A DNA stretch of 64,000 nucleotides. It comes from Aldrovandia affinis (taxonomy: Eukaryota; Chordata; Actinopteri; Notacanthiformes; Halosauridae). How positions within the stretch are numbered: position 1 is the stretch's first letter; every line of letters begins with the position of its first letter. A program made the translations under genes and the position numbers. Shown piece after piece: positions 47,101-58,684 of this stretch. The notes beneath the pieces were generated by a model. That model did no database searches and had not been told where the DNA came from. It saw nothing but the letters and a program-made list of their open reading frames with translations. Location: assembly GCA_029706075.1 (NCBI GenBank), contig JAINUG010000011.1, positions 4,659,501-4,723,500 of the forward strand, given 5' to 3'.

Positions 47101-49574
47101 CCATCCACCCCTCAAGCATGTGCACATTTAAATTTTAGGCATTTAGCAGACGCTGTTATCCAGAGCGACTTAAAAGATGTGCATTAATACATGGTAAGAT
47201 CAATCATTGATCATACCATGTGTGATATGTGTACCTGGACAGTGCATTGTGACAGCGGCTAGACAGAGCACACTCATGTGTGCGCCATCATTTGAGTGTA
47301 ACCGAAGCCTGTTTTCAGGCAAGAGATTTGCATTCCGCAGCCGATTAAGTGCCAGACCCTAATGGCACATTCTTGGATGCTTCTCACCGGCGCTGAATAG
47401 ACCGTGATTTCTTACCTTGCTCTTCTGACAGATCGTTCTTTTTGGCTGCCCCGTTTGGGTTGCTTGTATTGATATCATGCACAAAGGCCAAGGGAGAGGG
47501 AGGGGAGGGTCACAGAATGAGCCACAGGGATATTCCACTGACCTAGTTATTGCCTCCTGACAACCAAGCTTTTTTACTTACACATATTTAATGAAAACCT
47601 AGTCATTAATATCACTCCAGAGAGAGAACTTCAAGAAAGAGAAAAAATAACAGCATAATAACAATAAAATATTTAGACAGCAAAATGGTCAGATGGTACA
47701 CGAGAGAAAAAGTTTGATACTAAATTGCCAAGTTACTGTCATGTTGGCAGGAGTTCAAAATGTTGTTCATTTCACGAATTATTAGATTTTCTATAGTGGA
47801 CATGAATAAATCGATGTAGTCTTCGGCAGACGGCAGATTCTCAGGTGGGGGCACAGAATGCAGGTGAGAGAGGTGATTTACTGCCCCTACCCTAAGCACT
47901 GAGTTCCTAAAGACAGGCCACCGCGGGATTCCTCCAATTAACTTTGAAGCCCCCCCGTACCCCTCCTGCAGCTGAATATTTGTTTAATTTGGGGCGCACG
48001 TCTGTCATTACGCCTGGTTGACCATCCCACAGGCAGATGTTACAGTAACTAATGAATAGGTGTGCTCTTTTATGGGGTTAAAGTTGAACCCCCGCCCCCA
48101 GACCGTAGGGGGTCAGGTTTAATTTGCTGATGGGATGGCTATCTGTCCCGGTTGATGCTCTGGCACTCATTTTGAATCACCTTGGTCTTTGTCGAAGCTG
48201 ACTTTCAGTTTGGACACGTACCTGTCTACTCTTACAGCTGGGACGGCTCATTTCCATTTTTCTCCTAATGGGTCCAGATGGCTGACTGTCAATTTTACTG
48301 TCCATGGTGACTCAGGGGACTCACCGCAGTTCAGCTCCTCGCCCTGTACTTAGAATAAATACTGATTCACCTCTCCCGCAAACAGATATCAATCATGCCA
48401 TTCCAAAATGTGTAATTCAACTGAAATTTTAAGCATGCATTTGAAGCATTTTCAGTATGTTGATCACTTATGAAATGGTGTGCTCATTCATTATATTGTA
48501 CTCTCATACAATAGTCATGAATGACTTTGGAAAGTACCAGGAATATGGATACTATCCATCTAAATAGGCTTCTGATTACAAAATTGATTGCGCAGCATCA
48601 GTAAAGCAGAAATCTGTTTAGCAAAGTTTATTGCAAGATACAAAACTCCAGACAAAGGTTTCCACTGGGCTACAGTTTTAGTGGAGACAAATTGTTCTCC
48701 GTGTTGGTCTATATGCTTCATACTGCATTGCGCTATCCCAGTGGCAGGCTAGCTGCCCCTGTGGTGAAACCTAACGGTGCTTCCTGGTGGTATTCAATAA
48801 AGCAGAGGCCTCCAGCACAAGGACCTGTCATTACCAGATCCATGCTGTGTGGCACAGCACTTAAAACCGATTCTGCACTCCCATGGGGTCCTACTTACAA
48901 TAAAACTTATACTCTTTCAAATAAAATATAGCGTTTCAATGAGGCTGAAACCAACTGGAATGAAAGGGCACCTCAGTTGTCTTTTTCAAGATGTGCCAAT
49001 TTTATTTTCCTTTTTTTGTTTGCGCTGAGCTTGTTTTAAAGGTCTAGGCATCTGCGGTGGAATTTTTATGGCTTGATGCATGTGTGCTGACACGCACGTT
49101 CCTTTGCATTGCACTGACGAATGATCAAACCGAGTGTGGAAAGAGACCCTCGCACTTTGACCCTCTAAAGCCAAAATGATCTGTCAACCCTGTTAACCTT
49201 TTCATCGATCGAAGCTCCGTGTCATGGACGTTCAATTCATGTCCTCTCTTTTTTTTCTGCTAAGAGTGTTGTATGCCAGTGTCCAGACCAAGACATATTT
49301 TTACACCTGCAAACGCACTCACTCTGCACATATAGGCCTAAGCCAATCATCTTCCTCCGATAAAAAAATAAATAAATTCAAATTAGATTATCAATGTAGA
49401 GTAAGGATTCTTCCATCCAAAATACAAGGCACTGTTTAGTGGCACTGTGAGATTTTAAAAATATATATTACAAGGGTATACTATATTGGTAAATGATAAA
49501 TATACTTCATGTGAAGACAGGTCAATGTTCCATGAATGTTCTTGGACAGCGGAGGTGTGTGTTTCTTGCTGCAG
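44193..49574. other. xrcc4 intron 1, remaining part
   Basis: Mostly unique. A SINE tail lies at 47.1 kb. The 46130-46540 block has balanced composition and is a candidate conserved non-coding element. No extra exon was identified. Confidence 0.45.
47133..47175 (-). repeat. SINE tail fragment (GTCGCTCTGGATAA type)
   Basis: GGCATTTAGCAGACGCTGTT then ATCCAGAGCGACTTA is the reverse complement of the tail in the 12.2 and 18.4-kb copies. The head is missing. Confidence 0.75.
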
Positions 49575-49745
49575 GTCAGCCGTCACATTCGGCAGGGATT
49601 GGTGGGATGAGTGTGAGCGTGACACAGATCAGCGTGCCCTCCGAATCTGGCGGAAACTTCTTCCTCAAGGTGGACTGGGTGGAGGATCTGGGGGCAGGTT
49701 TCACTGTAGCACTCTGCGATGGCGAGTCGGCCTGGATGGGAGAAG
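49575..49745 (+). CDS. xrcc4: xrcc4 exon 2 (start codon, residues 1-46)
   Basis: The acceptor TTTCTTGCTGCAG precedes 49575 and the donor is GAAG|GTATCT at 49746. The start ATG at 49607-49609 sits in GTGGGATGA, a fair Kozak context, and is the first ATG in the exon. Reading from it, 46 codons plus one base precede the donor (phase 1). Trp43 in the SAW motif is conserved. Confidence 0.92.
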
Positions 49746-50332
49746 GTATCTGAGCCATGCAGCCAGTCCTACATCACTCCAGGGGTCACAAATCCATTTA
49801 TATATATAGTCAACTCCAGAGCTATTTACACCCTTAATAAAGATGAAGTAAAAGGCTGTATAAAATAAACAATACAGGTAATGAGTATGCTCAATTTTTT
49901 TGTCACAATAATTTCAGTACTTTGTACACCCGCTCTTATACAAATATAGAATACTATCAACAGCCATTTGTCTCGGTTATGTGGAGCTCACAGGTGGCAT
50001 GGTTATGCAGCTTGTTAGCAGGTGCTTAAGTAGACACCTGGCTCAGATAATCAGACCAGTTTGTCCATCACTGAGAGCAATGACCCTGATTCAGGTTCTC
50101 TGTTCACTCTGGTGTTGGAGCTTACAGGTGTGCTCCATAGAGCTGGAGTCACAGGGGATGTCTTTGTGTCTTCCTGTGCCAAGCTGGTATGGGAGGGTGG
50201 TGTAGAGAGGACATGCAGTGTGTGTGTGTGTGTGTGTGTGTGTACGTGTGCACGTGTGCGTGTATGCGCTGGCCTGTGTGTGTGTGTGTGTGTGTGTGTG
50301 TGAGTATGTGTGTAGCTGTGTTTATGTTTGTA

Positions 50333-50373
<41 letters not shown>

Positions 50374-53196
50374 ATGTATGTGTGTTTATGCATAAAATGC
50401 TTAATGCTTAATGCTATAAAATGATTCACCCCTTTTGCCATTTTCAAATTTGTTTTCCTTACTTCATGGAATCAGAATGGTTTTAGTTGGGATTTCTGAT
50501 CCCACTGATCAACAAAAATACTCTATAATGTCAAAAAAACAACAACACATCTAGAGCTTTTACTTAATTAATTACAAATAAAAAACAGACAATAATTGAT
50601 TCCATAAGTATTCACCCCCCTTGACTTAATACTTGGTAGAAGCACCTTTAGCTGATAATTATAGCTGAATTATCTACCAGCTTTGCACATCTGGACACTG
50701 CAATTTTCACCCATTCTTCTTGACAAAATTGCTCAAGCTCCATCAGGTTGGATGGGGATGTGGTCAAATCTTTCCACAGATTCTCAAAGGGATTGAAGTC
50801 TGGACTTTCAATTGGGCACTCGAGGACATTGCCTTTTATGTTTTCAAATCACTCCAATGTGGCTTTTGCTGTATGCTTTGGGTCATTGTCCTGGTGGTAT
50901 ATACATCTAAAATATAAGTTCCAGGTCTCTTGCAGGCTGTAGCAGGTTTTCCACCAAGATTTGTCTATATCTTGCTCCATCCATTTTTCTCTCCATTTTG
51001 ACAAGTTTTCCAGTCCCAAGAAGAGGAGCAGAGAATCATCCCCATAGCATTAGGCTCCCACTAACATGTTTCATGGTAGGAACAGTGGTCTTGGGATGAT
51101 GCGCAGTGTTAGGCTTGCGCCAACCATAGCGCCTTATGTTGAGGCTATAAAGTAAGATCTTGGTCTCATCAGACCATAGAATTTTCCTCCACTTGGTTTC
51201 AGTTTCCCATATGCCTTCTGGCAAACTCTAGGCAAGATTTAATGTGAGTTTTCTTCAACAGTGGCTTTAATTTTGCCACCCTCCCATAAAGCACATATTT
51301 GTGAATCCCCTGGGCTATTGTTGTCCCATGGACAGTTTCTCCCATCTTTGCCATGGAAGACTGTAACTCTGTCAGAGTTGCCATAGGCCTCTTTGTGGCC
51401 TCCCTAACAAGTTCCCTTCTCGTACAGATGCTCAGCTTTGGAGGATGGCCTGCTCTAGGCAAATTCACAGATTTTCCATATTCTCTCCATTTATTTATGA
51501 TATGACTGGACGATGCTCCGTGGGATATTCAAAGTCTGAAATCTTTCGCCTGATTGGTGCTTTTGAAAAACATTTTCTCGGGTTGGCTTTGAATGTTCTT
51601 TGGTCTTCATGATGAAACTCTTGTTTGGAAATGCACTAACCAACTGTGGGACCTCTTACAGACAAGTGTATTTAATTAGAAATAATTTGACACCTTAATT
51701 CAGTGCTTCTCAATTATTTTCTGTTACGCCCCCCCTAGGAAGAAGAAAACATTTCGCGTGGGGGCGCGCCCCACTATTTGAGAAACACTGCCTTAATTGT
51801 ACACAGGTGGACTCCAATCAAATAATTATGTGACATTTAATTGCACCAGAGTTTATTTAGGTGCGTCATACAAAAAGGGGTGAATCAATTGTTTGTTTTT
51901 TAAATTTGTAATTTGTTAACAAAAAACTTTAGTTTTTTATTTTGATTTGACATTATAGAGTATTTTGTGTTAATCAGTGACAGTAAATACCTATTTATTC
52001 CATGAAGTAAGAAAATTAAATGTGAAAAATGCTGAAGGGGGGGGGGGGAATACCTTTTATACCCACTGTATGTGTATGTATATAGGTATGTAGGTATGTG
52101 TGTGAGTTTGTGTGTATGTGTATGTGTGTGTTTGTGTGTGTGCGTGTATGTGTATTTGTGTGTTTGTGTGTGTGTCCAGTGGTCAGTGTGAGTGTTTGGG
52201 GAGGAGGTTGCAGGTGGTACACACAGAGCTGTCTGTGTGTGATGGAAAAGTGCAGTGATCAGCTTCAGGGCGTAAGTGGGGCAGCCTGATCACTAACGGA
52301 CACCTGGAACACCTGAAGACATGGTCATCTGTGACTGGATGGTAATAAAAGCCCACCTGTTTATCAGCAGTGCTGGGTGTGCAGTTCATCTGGACATAAC
52401 GGAGACCCTGGAAATCAGCCCTGCAACAGGCCGAGGGTTCCCTCTGCTTCCCAGCATGCTTTGCATATTGCTGCTTACCATTATTGGTTATCGGTTGAGA
52501 CCTCGGCAAGTCCTTGCTTTGCAGGAGGCATTTTAAAGCACACAATGCTCCACTGTGATTTCGGATTTGTTATCAATGCATGCAGAAAAAATCTTTTTTG
52601 AAAACAGTTTTTCATCTCTGACCCACAAGATGTCATACGGGTCAATAATAACTATCTTTATCAATATGTAGCAATCAGATGTCACCAAGTACACAGGCAT
52701 CTCTGCGCGTTTGTTTTAATGTCATGAGGCACAATTCATAAAATCAATCAAGTAATCTTTGTTTTTGTATAGCACCATTTACAAACAGGTTGCCACACAA
52801 GTACTTTACAATGTACATGTTCCAGAGAGAATCAAAAAGTCCCCCAAAACATAGAATTGAGCCAATTTGGTTAAAATAGGAAAATGATTCCCTGGCCCCC
52901 TTAAAAGCTGAACTCCCAGAAAATGGTGGGATATTTTTTTAGAAATCAAGCTGTAGTGTTGGCGTGTGGGCACAGTTTGACCTTCGTGCCTGTGCGTTGT
53001 AGTGTCGGAGGAGGAGGTGGCGCGGGAGGCAGAGGAGCTGGAGATGAGGAGGGAGAGGTACGTGGAGGAGCTGCAACTGGCCCTGACCAAATCGGGACGG
53101 CCCGGTGGGGACTACGCCTTCCAGCTGTCCCCCAAGAGCCAACTTCGTGGCCGCGCCTGCCGCCTGACCTACGACAAGGTGCAGATGGACATCTCG
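49575..53196 (+). CDS. xrcc4: xrcc4, 5' part (coding exons 2 and 3; rest beyond window)
   Basis: XRCC4 is the nuclear scaffold of non-homologous end joining. It stabilises DNA ligase IV through its coiled coil and forms filaments with XLF through its head domain. Two exons give 111 in-frame residues covering the beta-sandwich head. [20 protein letters not shown] leads to [11 protein letters not shown] and then [20 protein letters not shown]. From memory, the human protein has DGHSAWTG and [20 protein letters not shown] at the same positions. Trp43 and Met61 coincide in number with human residues important for stability and XLF binding. Position 65 is Arg where human has Lys. The coiled coil, ligase IV site and C-terminal tail are not in the window; exon 4 was not found in the 10.8 kb after exon 3. 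Confidence 0.92.
49805..49965. mobile_element. Tc1-like terminal fragment in xrcc4 intron 2
   Basis: TATAGTCAACTCCAGAGCTA then CACCCTTAATAAAGATGAAG resembles the end of a known fish Tc1-like family. It lies 60 bp after exon 2. Only one end is seen. Confidence 0.6.
50217..50385. repeat. (TG)n microsatellite, interrupted
   Basis: Three TG blocks separated by TACGTG, CACGTG and TATG-type units, next to the left end of the following Tc1-like element. Confidence 0.93.
50405..52070 (-). mobile_element. Tc1-like transposon, nearly full length, decayed
   Basis: Transposase reads on the minus strand from about 51620 to 50640: [40 protein letters not shown], then [20 protein letters not shown] and [11 protein letters not shown], and YQDNDP near 50895. 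Both a helix-turn-helix part and catalytic Asp regions are present, but several frame breaks make it inactive. Long terminal arms share ACTCTATAATGTCAAA (left near 50520; right near 51950 in reverse complement). A 90-bp hAT MITE is inserted at 51701. Confidence 0.85.
51701..51790. mobile_element. 90-bp hAT MITE nested in the Tc1-like element
   Basis: The ends CAGTGCTTCTCAA and (reverse complement) CAGTGTTTCTCAA flank a GC-rich core. The 8-bp duplication CCTTAATT occurs exactly at 51693-51700 and 51791-51798. Confidence 0.92.
52068..52175. repeat. (TG)/(TATG) imperfect microsatellite
   Basis: TATGTGTATG and TGTGTTTGTG units directly to the right of the Tc1-like end. Confidence 0.88.
52745..52826 (-). 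repeat. Retroelement tail fragment
   Basis: TTTTTGTATAGCACCATTTA then GTACTTTACAATGTACATG resembles the fish tail type with GCGCTATATAAA, in antisense. Short and diverged. Confidence 0.5.
53003..53196 (+). CDS. xrcc4: xrcc4 exon 3 (residues 47-111)
   Basis: The acceptor is GCGTTGTAG and the donor is TCG|GTGAGT. Two bases complete a Val codon and 64 codons follow, ending in phase 0. The exon encodes [20 protein letters not shown] followed by [12 protein letters not shown] and ends YDKVQMDIS, which aligns with human FEKNLKDVS as I recall it. The fish loop between these blocks is about six residues longer. The exon is clearly GC-richer than its flanks. The head-domain helices that contact XLF lie at its start. 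Confidence 0.92.
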
Positions 53197-53465
53197 GTGA
53201 GTGGAAGTGACCCGCAGTGCACTGCGTACGGGACAGGGGACACGGGGAAGAGCCGCTTGGCCTCGGCTCAGCGGGCGACTCAAGTGACTCAGCTGGTGAA
53301 GGGCCGGGCGGGCCGGGCCCTGTATTCATCAGTCGACCGGGACCGGTAGCCGACCCCATCAGTGGACTGTCGCCCCGCGGCGCACAGTTGCTCTCATCCC
53401 GCCAGGGTTACGGTGGGGTTTATCAGGTTATCGCTGCGGTCCCTCCTCCCAAGCACACCCCTAGT

Positions 53466-53831
53466 CCATCCATCCATCCATCCATTATCTAAGCTGCTTA
53501 TTCCTGGTCAGGGTCGCGGGGGGGGCTGGAGCCTATCCCAGCATGCATTCCGGGCGAGAGGCAGGAATACACCCTGGACAGGTCGCCAATCCATCGCAGG
53601 GCACACACACCATTCACTCACACTCTCATACCTACGGGCAATTTAGACGCTCCAATTAGCCTAACGTGCATGTCTTTGGACTGTGGGAGGAAACCGGAGT
53701 ACCCGGAGGAAACCCACGCGGACACGGGGAGAACATGCAAACTCCACACAGAAAGGCCCCCGGCCTGGATTCGAACCCGAGACCTTCTTGCTGTGAGGCG
53801 ACAGCGCTATCCACTGCACCACCGTGCCGCC
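53466..53831 (-). repeat. tRNA-derived SINE (family C), full length, with (ATCC)n tail
   Basis: On the minus strand: GGCGGCACGGTGGTGCAGTG (A box), CTGTCGCCTCACAGCAAGAA, GGTTCGAATCC (B box), then AACTCCACACAGAAAGG-type body in complement, GGGCAATTTAGACGCTCC region and a (GGAT)n tail. This is a very common teleost SINE. It lies 270 bp into xrcc4 intron 3, antisense to the gene. Confidence 0.9.
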
Positions 53832-56800
53832 ACACCCCCAGTGTCAGGGACAAATACACCTCTCTTTGCTTCAGCTCCAGCACTGCTGGTGTGCAGGTAG
53901 CGGGTGGCATAGCGGTAACTCCAGAGGCAAACTGGGGATAAAAACGAAAGAGAAGTCGAAAAGTGACACACAGTTATGTATTATGTAGTGCTGCATGTGC
54001 CCCTGTCACACCGCTGAACTGAGCTCTTCTGAGGCAGTCAGTATCGTTACGCATTAGGGAAAATGTGCAAAAAGAGAATGAGAAAATCTGACAAACCCCA
54101 TTAAAAGTGCACTTCATTTATCTTTGATTATATTTGGTTTTATCCTTCCCTATGTGTTTGGTATTTACAGTATTTTTAAAATATAAGGGGGTGTGCCTAT
54201 CAAACATCTATTAATAAAAGAGCAAACTCAAATTAAGGAACCTTTTTGACAGATTGTTTAACAGATAACAGATACCATTCTTGTCTTATTAGGTTCCCAC
54301 AATAAAAGCTCAGGTCACTTCCCCTCCAGGGGCCTTTGAAGAGGGGCCCAGATAAAAATCAGGACACACAGAGCTTTTCTGCCTAATCCGCCAATTTGAG
54401 CTGAGCCCACATTCAGCCCGGGGCCTGTAAACGCGGAAGGAAATCTCAGATTCTCTGCCTGGTTCACAGACCTAGTTTGTGGTTTCCAAATGTTTCTGCA
54501 GTATTTGTTTTTGTCTCCACCCATTGCTGACCAGTTGAGCGGACACTAATGTGTAGAAAGACAGGCCTGGTCAGATCTGGCTGGGGTAGGGTCGCATTTT
54601 GTTGGCTTGAAATAAAGGAAGCTGAAACCCATACCGTTAAAATGATAATTACTCTCAATCTGTTTCTGTTTACATACAAGGAATTCATAATCAATACCAA
54701 TGGGTATAGCTTCCCAATGTTATTTTGTGATCACATTTTGTGATAGCACTTTCCTTTACATTACAAAATTAATGCAGTGTAGCATTTTATTACATCTACA
54801 AATTACATGAACTTGTGGATAAATGCACATGACTTAAATATCCGTTAATCTGACCTGTGCAGATCAGACAGTTTAATGCTCATGAAAAAACCCCAATGTT
54901 TTTGGAGGTTCGCCGAATCAAAGTTTATTTGCTAGGCTTCATTGTACGTTTCTCAAAGCCAGTGCGCTATACAGTTAAAGGAGGGAATTAAGTTGTTTTA
55001 AATTATTCTGTTGAGGTTTACTGAATTATTGTTATTATTATTGTTATTATTATTACTTATTGTCATTTACATTCTCTAACGTGCCATGAAGAAAGAGATC
55101 GCCAAAGTGTGAGACACAATTAAGAGGATGTTTTGTGACTACTCAACAAAGGATTATGCAATTAATTGGCATGCTTGTTAATTAAGCAGAACAAATGAAA
55201 ACAGGTTGAGACCAAATAAGATTTCAGCCTCCTCTATTCCCAGCCCCCCAGCCACCACTACTGGGCTATTATGCAGGTTGGCAAGCCTTCACAGTTTGTA
55301 CAAGATCGGCCAGCGCTGTCCTGCTCCAGCGTGATTTATGAGCTCACATGTTGTTGTGTCCATAAACCTGACATCATTTGAGGCATCATTCTTCCACTTA
55401 TATTATAAGGGGAAGATTTTACTTGTTTGTTTTCAAAGAGGTTACTGTCAAGTGAGGGTCAGCAAATGTATGGTTAGCAGTGGACTTTGTGTTGGGCCAT
55501 CTGGCCCTGTCCTGACCCCCAGAAAAGCCTGAGTTGTAAATCCCTAAATCTGAGGTCTTCTTTTTTGGCACATTGATGGAATTTCAGTCACCACACAATC
55601 TTAAAATCCTCATTTCCACACATCGCCTTTGCATCGTTGCTCCTGTGATGAACTGTTCTGCCCCAGAGGACCAGGAAAGGAGCTGTCTGGGTGTGGTGAT
55701 AGTGGTGGTGGTGGTGGGGGGGGGGGGTTGTGGAAGAGCCAGCAGTCTTGGGTGTCACAGGTCATATGCTCCCTTCGAGAGCTGACCTGAGACTTCTGTG
55801 ACAGACCGACAGTCGAGACGGATTCTCAGTCAGAGAGACGTTTAACGAATAGCGGGTTCGGCCCCAGTGTGTGTCAGGAGCTCACCGCTGAATCCCAGAG
55901 AAATATTCATAAAACTTTTACAGCCGTGCTGAGCCAACACCTGTTTTCATCCTTCTTCCTTCCCTTTGGAGAACATCACAAAGCAGCTGAGAAGGGGAAC
56001 ATAAGCGGACAGAACACTAATGTCAGGTTGTGAGAGGAGGTAACATAAAGTGAGCTTCCTTTGTTGGACCGGAAAGCAAAGCGAAAAGAAGCAGGTGGTG
56101 CACTAAACCTGACATTAATGTTTTATGAATACGACCACAGGCGTTGTGTTAATGCGCGTAATGTGTGCTTAAGCTCTACAGCTCTCCAGCAGGTGTTCGA
56201 GAACTCCTTCCTACGAAACCTTGCTCAGAAGCCCTTAGACTTGTCCGACTTATTCATCTTGCATTTGGATGAAAGGTTTCGATTTTAGAACTTGTCTGTT
56301 CTGACGTGATGGAATGTGAAGAAATTGAGCAAATGGTTAATAAAAAAAAAAACGATCTTCAATGATATTCATTTTTAGTGATCATATTTAAGTTTGGATT
56401 GCAATGAATGTGTGATATATTGAACTACGTTGGTATTCTTGATCATACAACACTAATGATCTATTGCTAACAGGAGAAAATTGCATTTTCTAGTCTCCAG
56501 GAGCATTTACTATGGCCTGAATTTAATCAACATTTGTCCTTAACTTTGTCTTACTGGACAAATAAAATGGAAGTGTTTTTCTCTTCATCATGACAGTTTC
56601 ACCAAAATTAACTTGCCAAGAAAAAAACCCGCATACATTTATTCTCAAGTCAAAACGAAGTGCAATGCTCACTGAATTAAGTTGCTATGTTTCATATTTA
56701 AGTCATTTGTATTGTTTCTTTTTACATTGCCATTTAAATGCACATTAGCTGAGGTTGATTTTATTACTACTGACGGACGAAAGCTTAACAAAGCCCATAG

Positions 56801-58600
56801 CTCAGGCCCATGTATTATATCTGTACAGAGAGTCTCTGTGTGCAGGTCGTCGTCACCTGTGATCAGCACACTGTCCCTATGTTATCAGCAGTCAGCAACG
56901 TGGCTTCTGGCTGCTGGAAAGGGGGTTTGGGGGCTCTGATAGCCATTGGCCACACGTGGGTGACACTAATGAGGGCTGTGTCAGCAGGCTGTCGTGCAAT
57001 GGAGTGGGGTGGGGGAGCCAGTGTTTGAGAGAGAGAGCCCATTCTTCGATGTCACCTGGACGGTAAGAACGTGAACCCTGCACCTGTGAGGCGTCCCGGG
57101 TTCCTTGTGAGGGGCCCCCTCATTTTGGGGTTCAGGGTCCACATCAGCGCTAGTTGTAATGAATAATATATGGCTTAACTGCTTATCTGCGAGGCCCCCA
57201 ATTAGAATCTATGGAAAAAAAGACAGCTGCATTGACTTGGCCACCTTGTAGCTGTGCCATATACGCTGCACTGATTGTCCCCAAAGTGCTGATTCAGCAC
57301 TGACATATTTTGTACGAAAAGCTTTAAGCTGATCTGGGATCAGTTTCCTAGGATGCTGTTTCTCAGTATCTGGCTGAGGGGACGACGATGACGACACATT
57401 AACATTAGCGAATGGACAACAAAAGCACACTGTCCACATGACAATAGTCAGACGACTGTGAAGAGCTGAAAGTTCCATGTAAAAATAGCCGCGTCTACAA
57501 AGGGCTCAGATAGGAGAGTGTGTCTGAACTGAGACAGGCCACCTGACAGGACCCCAGAAAGAGTATCCCCAAAAAAGAGAGAGAGCCTTTCCGCCTAACA
57601 AACAGACGCCCACCGTCCGCCACCCACTGTCTTTCCTCAATTTATGAAGATGGAGCTCGATGGAACTACCTCACCTCAAATGAACCTCTGCCTCCTTTTC
57701 CCTTTGATTACGAAACTCTTTTCAGCGAGAGACAGCAGAGCTCCATTTCTTCTCGGGCCCTGACATCACCAGGTCCTAAAGGAACCAATCAGGCGGTAAT
57801 CTGCTGGATTACGGCGGGCCCTGCGTTCTCGGTCCCCTGGGCCCAGTCTTTCCCGGTTGGTCGCTGAGCGGAAAGGCCCGACTGCTCCCGGCTCCGGCGC
57901 CATCGCCAGGCTTGCCAGGGTCGGATGTTCCCAGCCCAGTTTCACACGACCGTGAATCAGGAAACTGGCACAGAGCGGAGTTCTGCTCGCACCCTCAATC
58001 AGCCTGAATCAGGGCCCATCCCAGGGGCGATGGAAGTTTAGCCCTTCCGCCATTTTTCACGATTGCTGCTTCTCTTTCCCCTTTTGGATTTTCTTGGGTC
58101 AACAGGGGCACATGTTGTCGACAAATAACTAACAAAACCAGTGCACTTAAAAGTAGAAAATGAATAAAAGTACGCTGAAATTGTATTGTGCATGCAATAA
58201 AAACACAAGAACAATACGACGTAATTTTAAAAATCAGTACAACGGAATTTTTATTCCGTTTTTTAAAATTTACGGTTTATTTTTTTATGAAAGTAAATGC
58301 AAACAGCTGGGAGGGAGTCAGGCCCATCACCACCTCAGATGATGACCGCAGAGGCCTAGCGAGACCACCCTACTTCAGGGTGAGGTAGAAATGGAGACCC
58401 CAGGCTAATGGGTGTACCAGGAAGACCCCGGGCTTTGTCAAAAAGAGATTGCATTATCTGCCCACTGGAGACCCTGGCCACAGTCCCCACACTTCTCTAT
58501 GAGACCACCTTGGAGATAAACCTCAGTTGAGTTGGGTTGGTCATCTGTATTTCCTTTTTTAGTGCAAATGGAACCCTGCATGCCTGTCCTGTCATCTGGA
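53832..58600. other. xrcc4 intron 3, no exon found
   Basis: I looked for an exon 4 encoding a FxLGS...NPxE...REL pattern and did not find it. An ATT-rich run lies at 55028-55060. The 57600-58080 block is GC-rich and free of recognised repeats, a candidate conserved non-coding element or CpG-rich regulatory block. Confidence 0.45.
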
Positions 58601-58629
58601 GAGTGTGTGTGTGCGTGCGCGTGTGTATA

Positions 58630-58660
<31 letters not shown>

Positions 58661-58676
58661 GAATGTGTGAGTGTGT
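58600..58676. repeat. (TG)n microsatellite
   Basis: TG repeats with GCGTGCGCG and TATATG interruptions. The next hAT element inserted at its right edge. Confidence 0.92.
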
Positions 58677-58684
58677 GTATTTGT

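Noticed and set aside
52183-52545. 120-codon minus-strand frame with several Cys and His, zinc-finger-like at first sight
   Set aside because: The Cys/His spacing fits no known finger and it lies in xrcc4 intron 2 opposite to the gene.
53760-53831. tRNA gene on the minus strand
   Set aside because: It is the head of a common fish SINE ending in an (ATCC)n tail.
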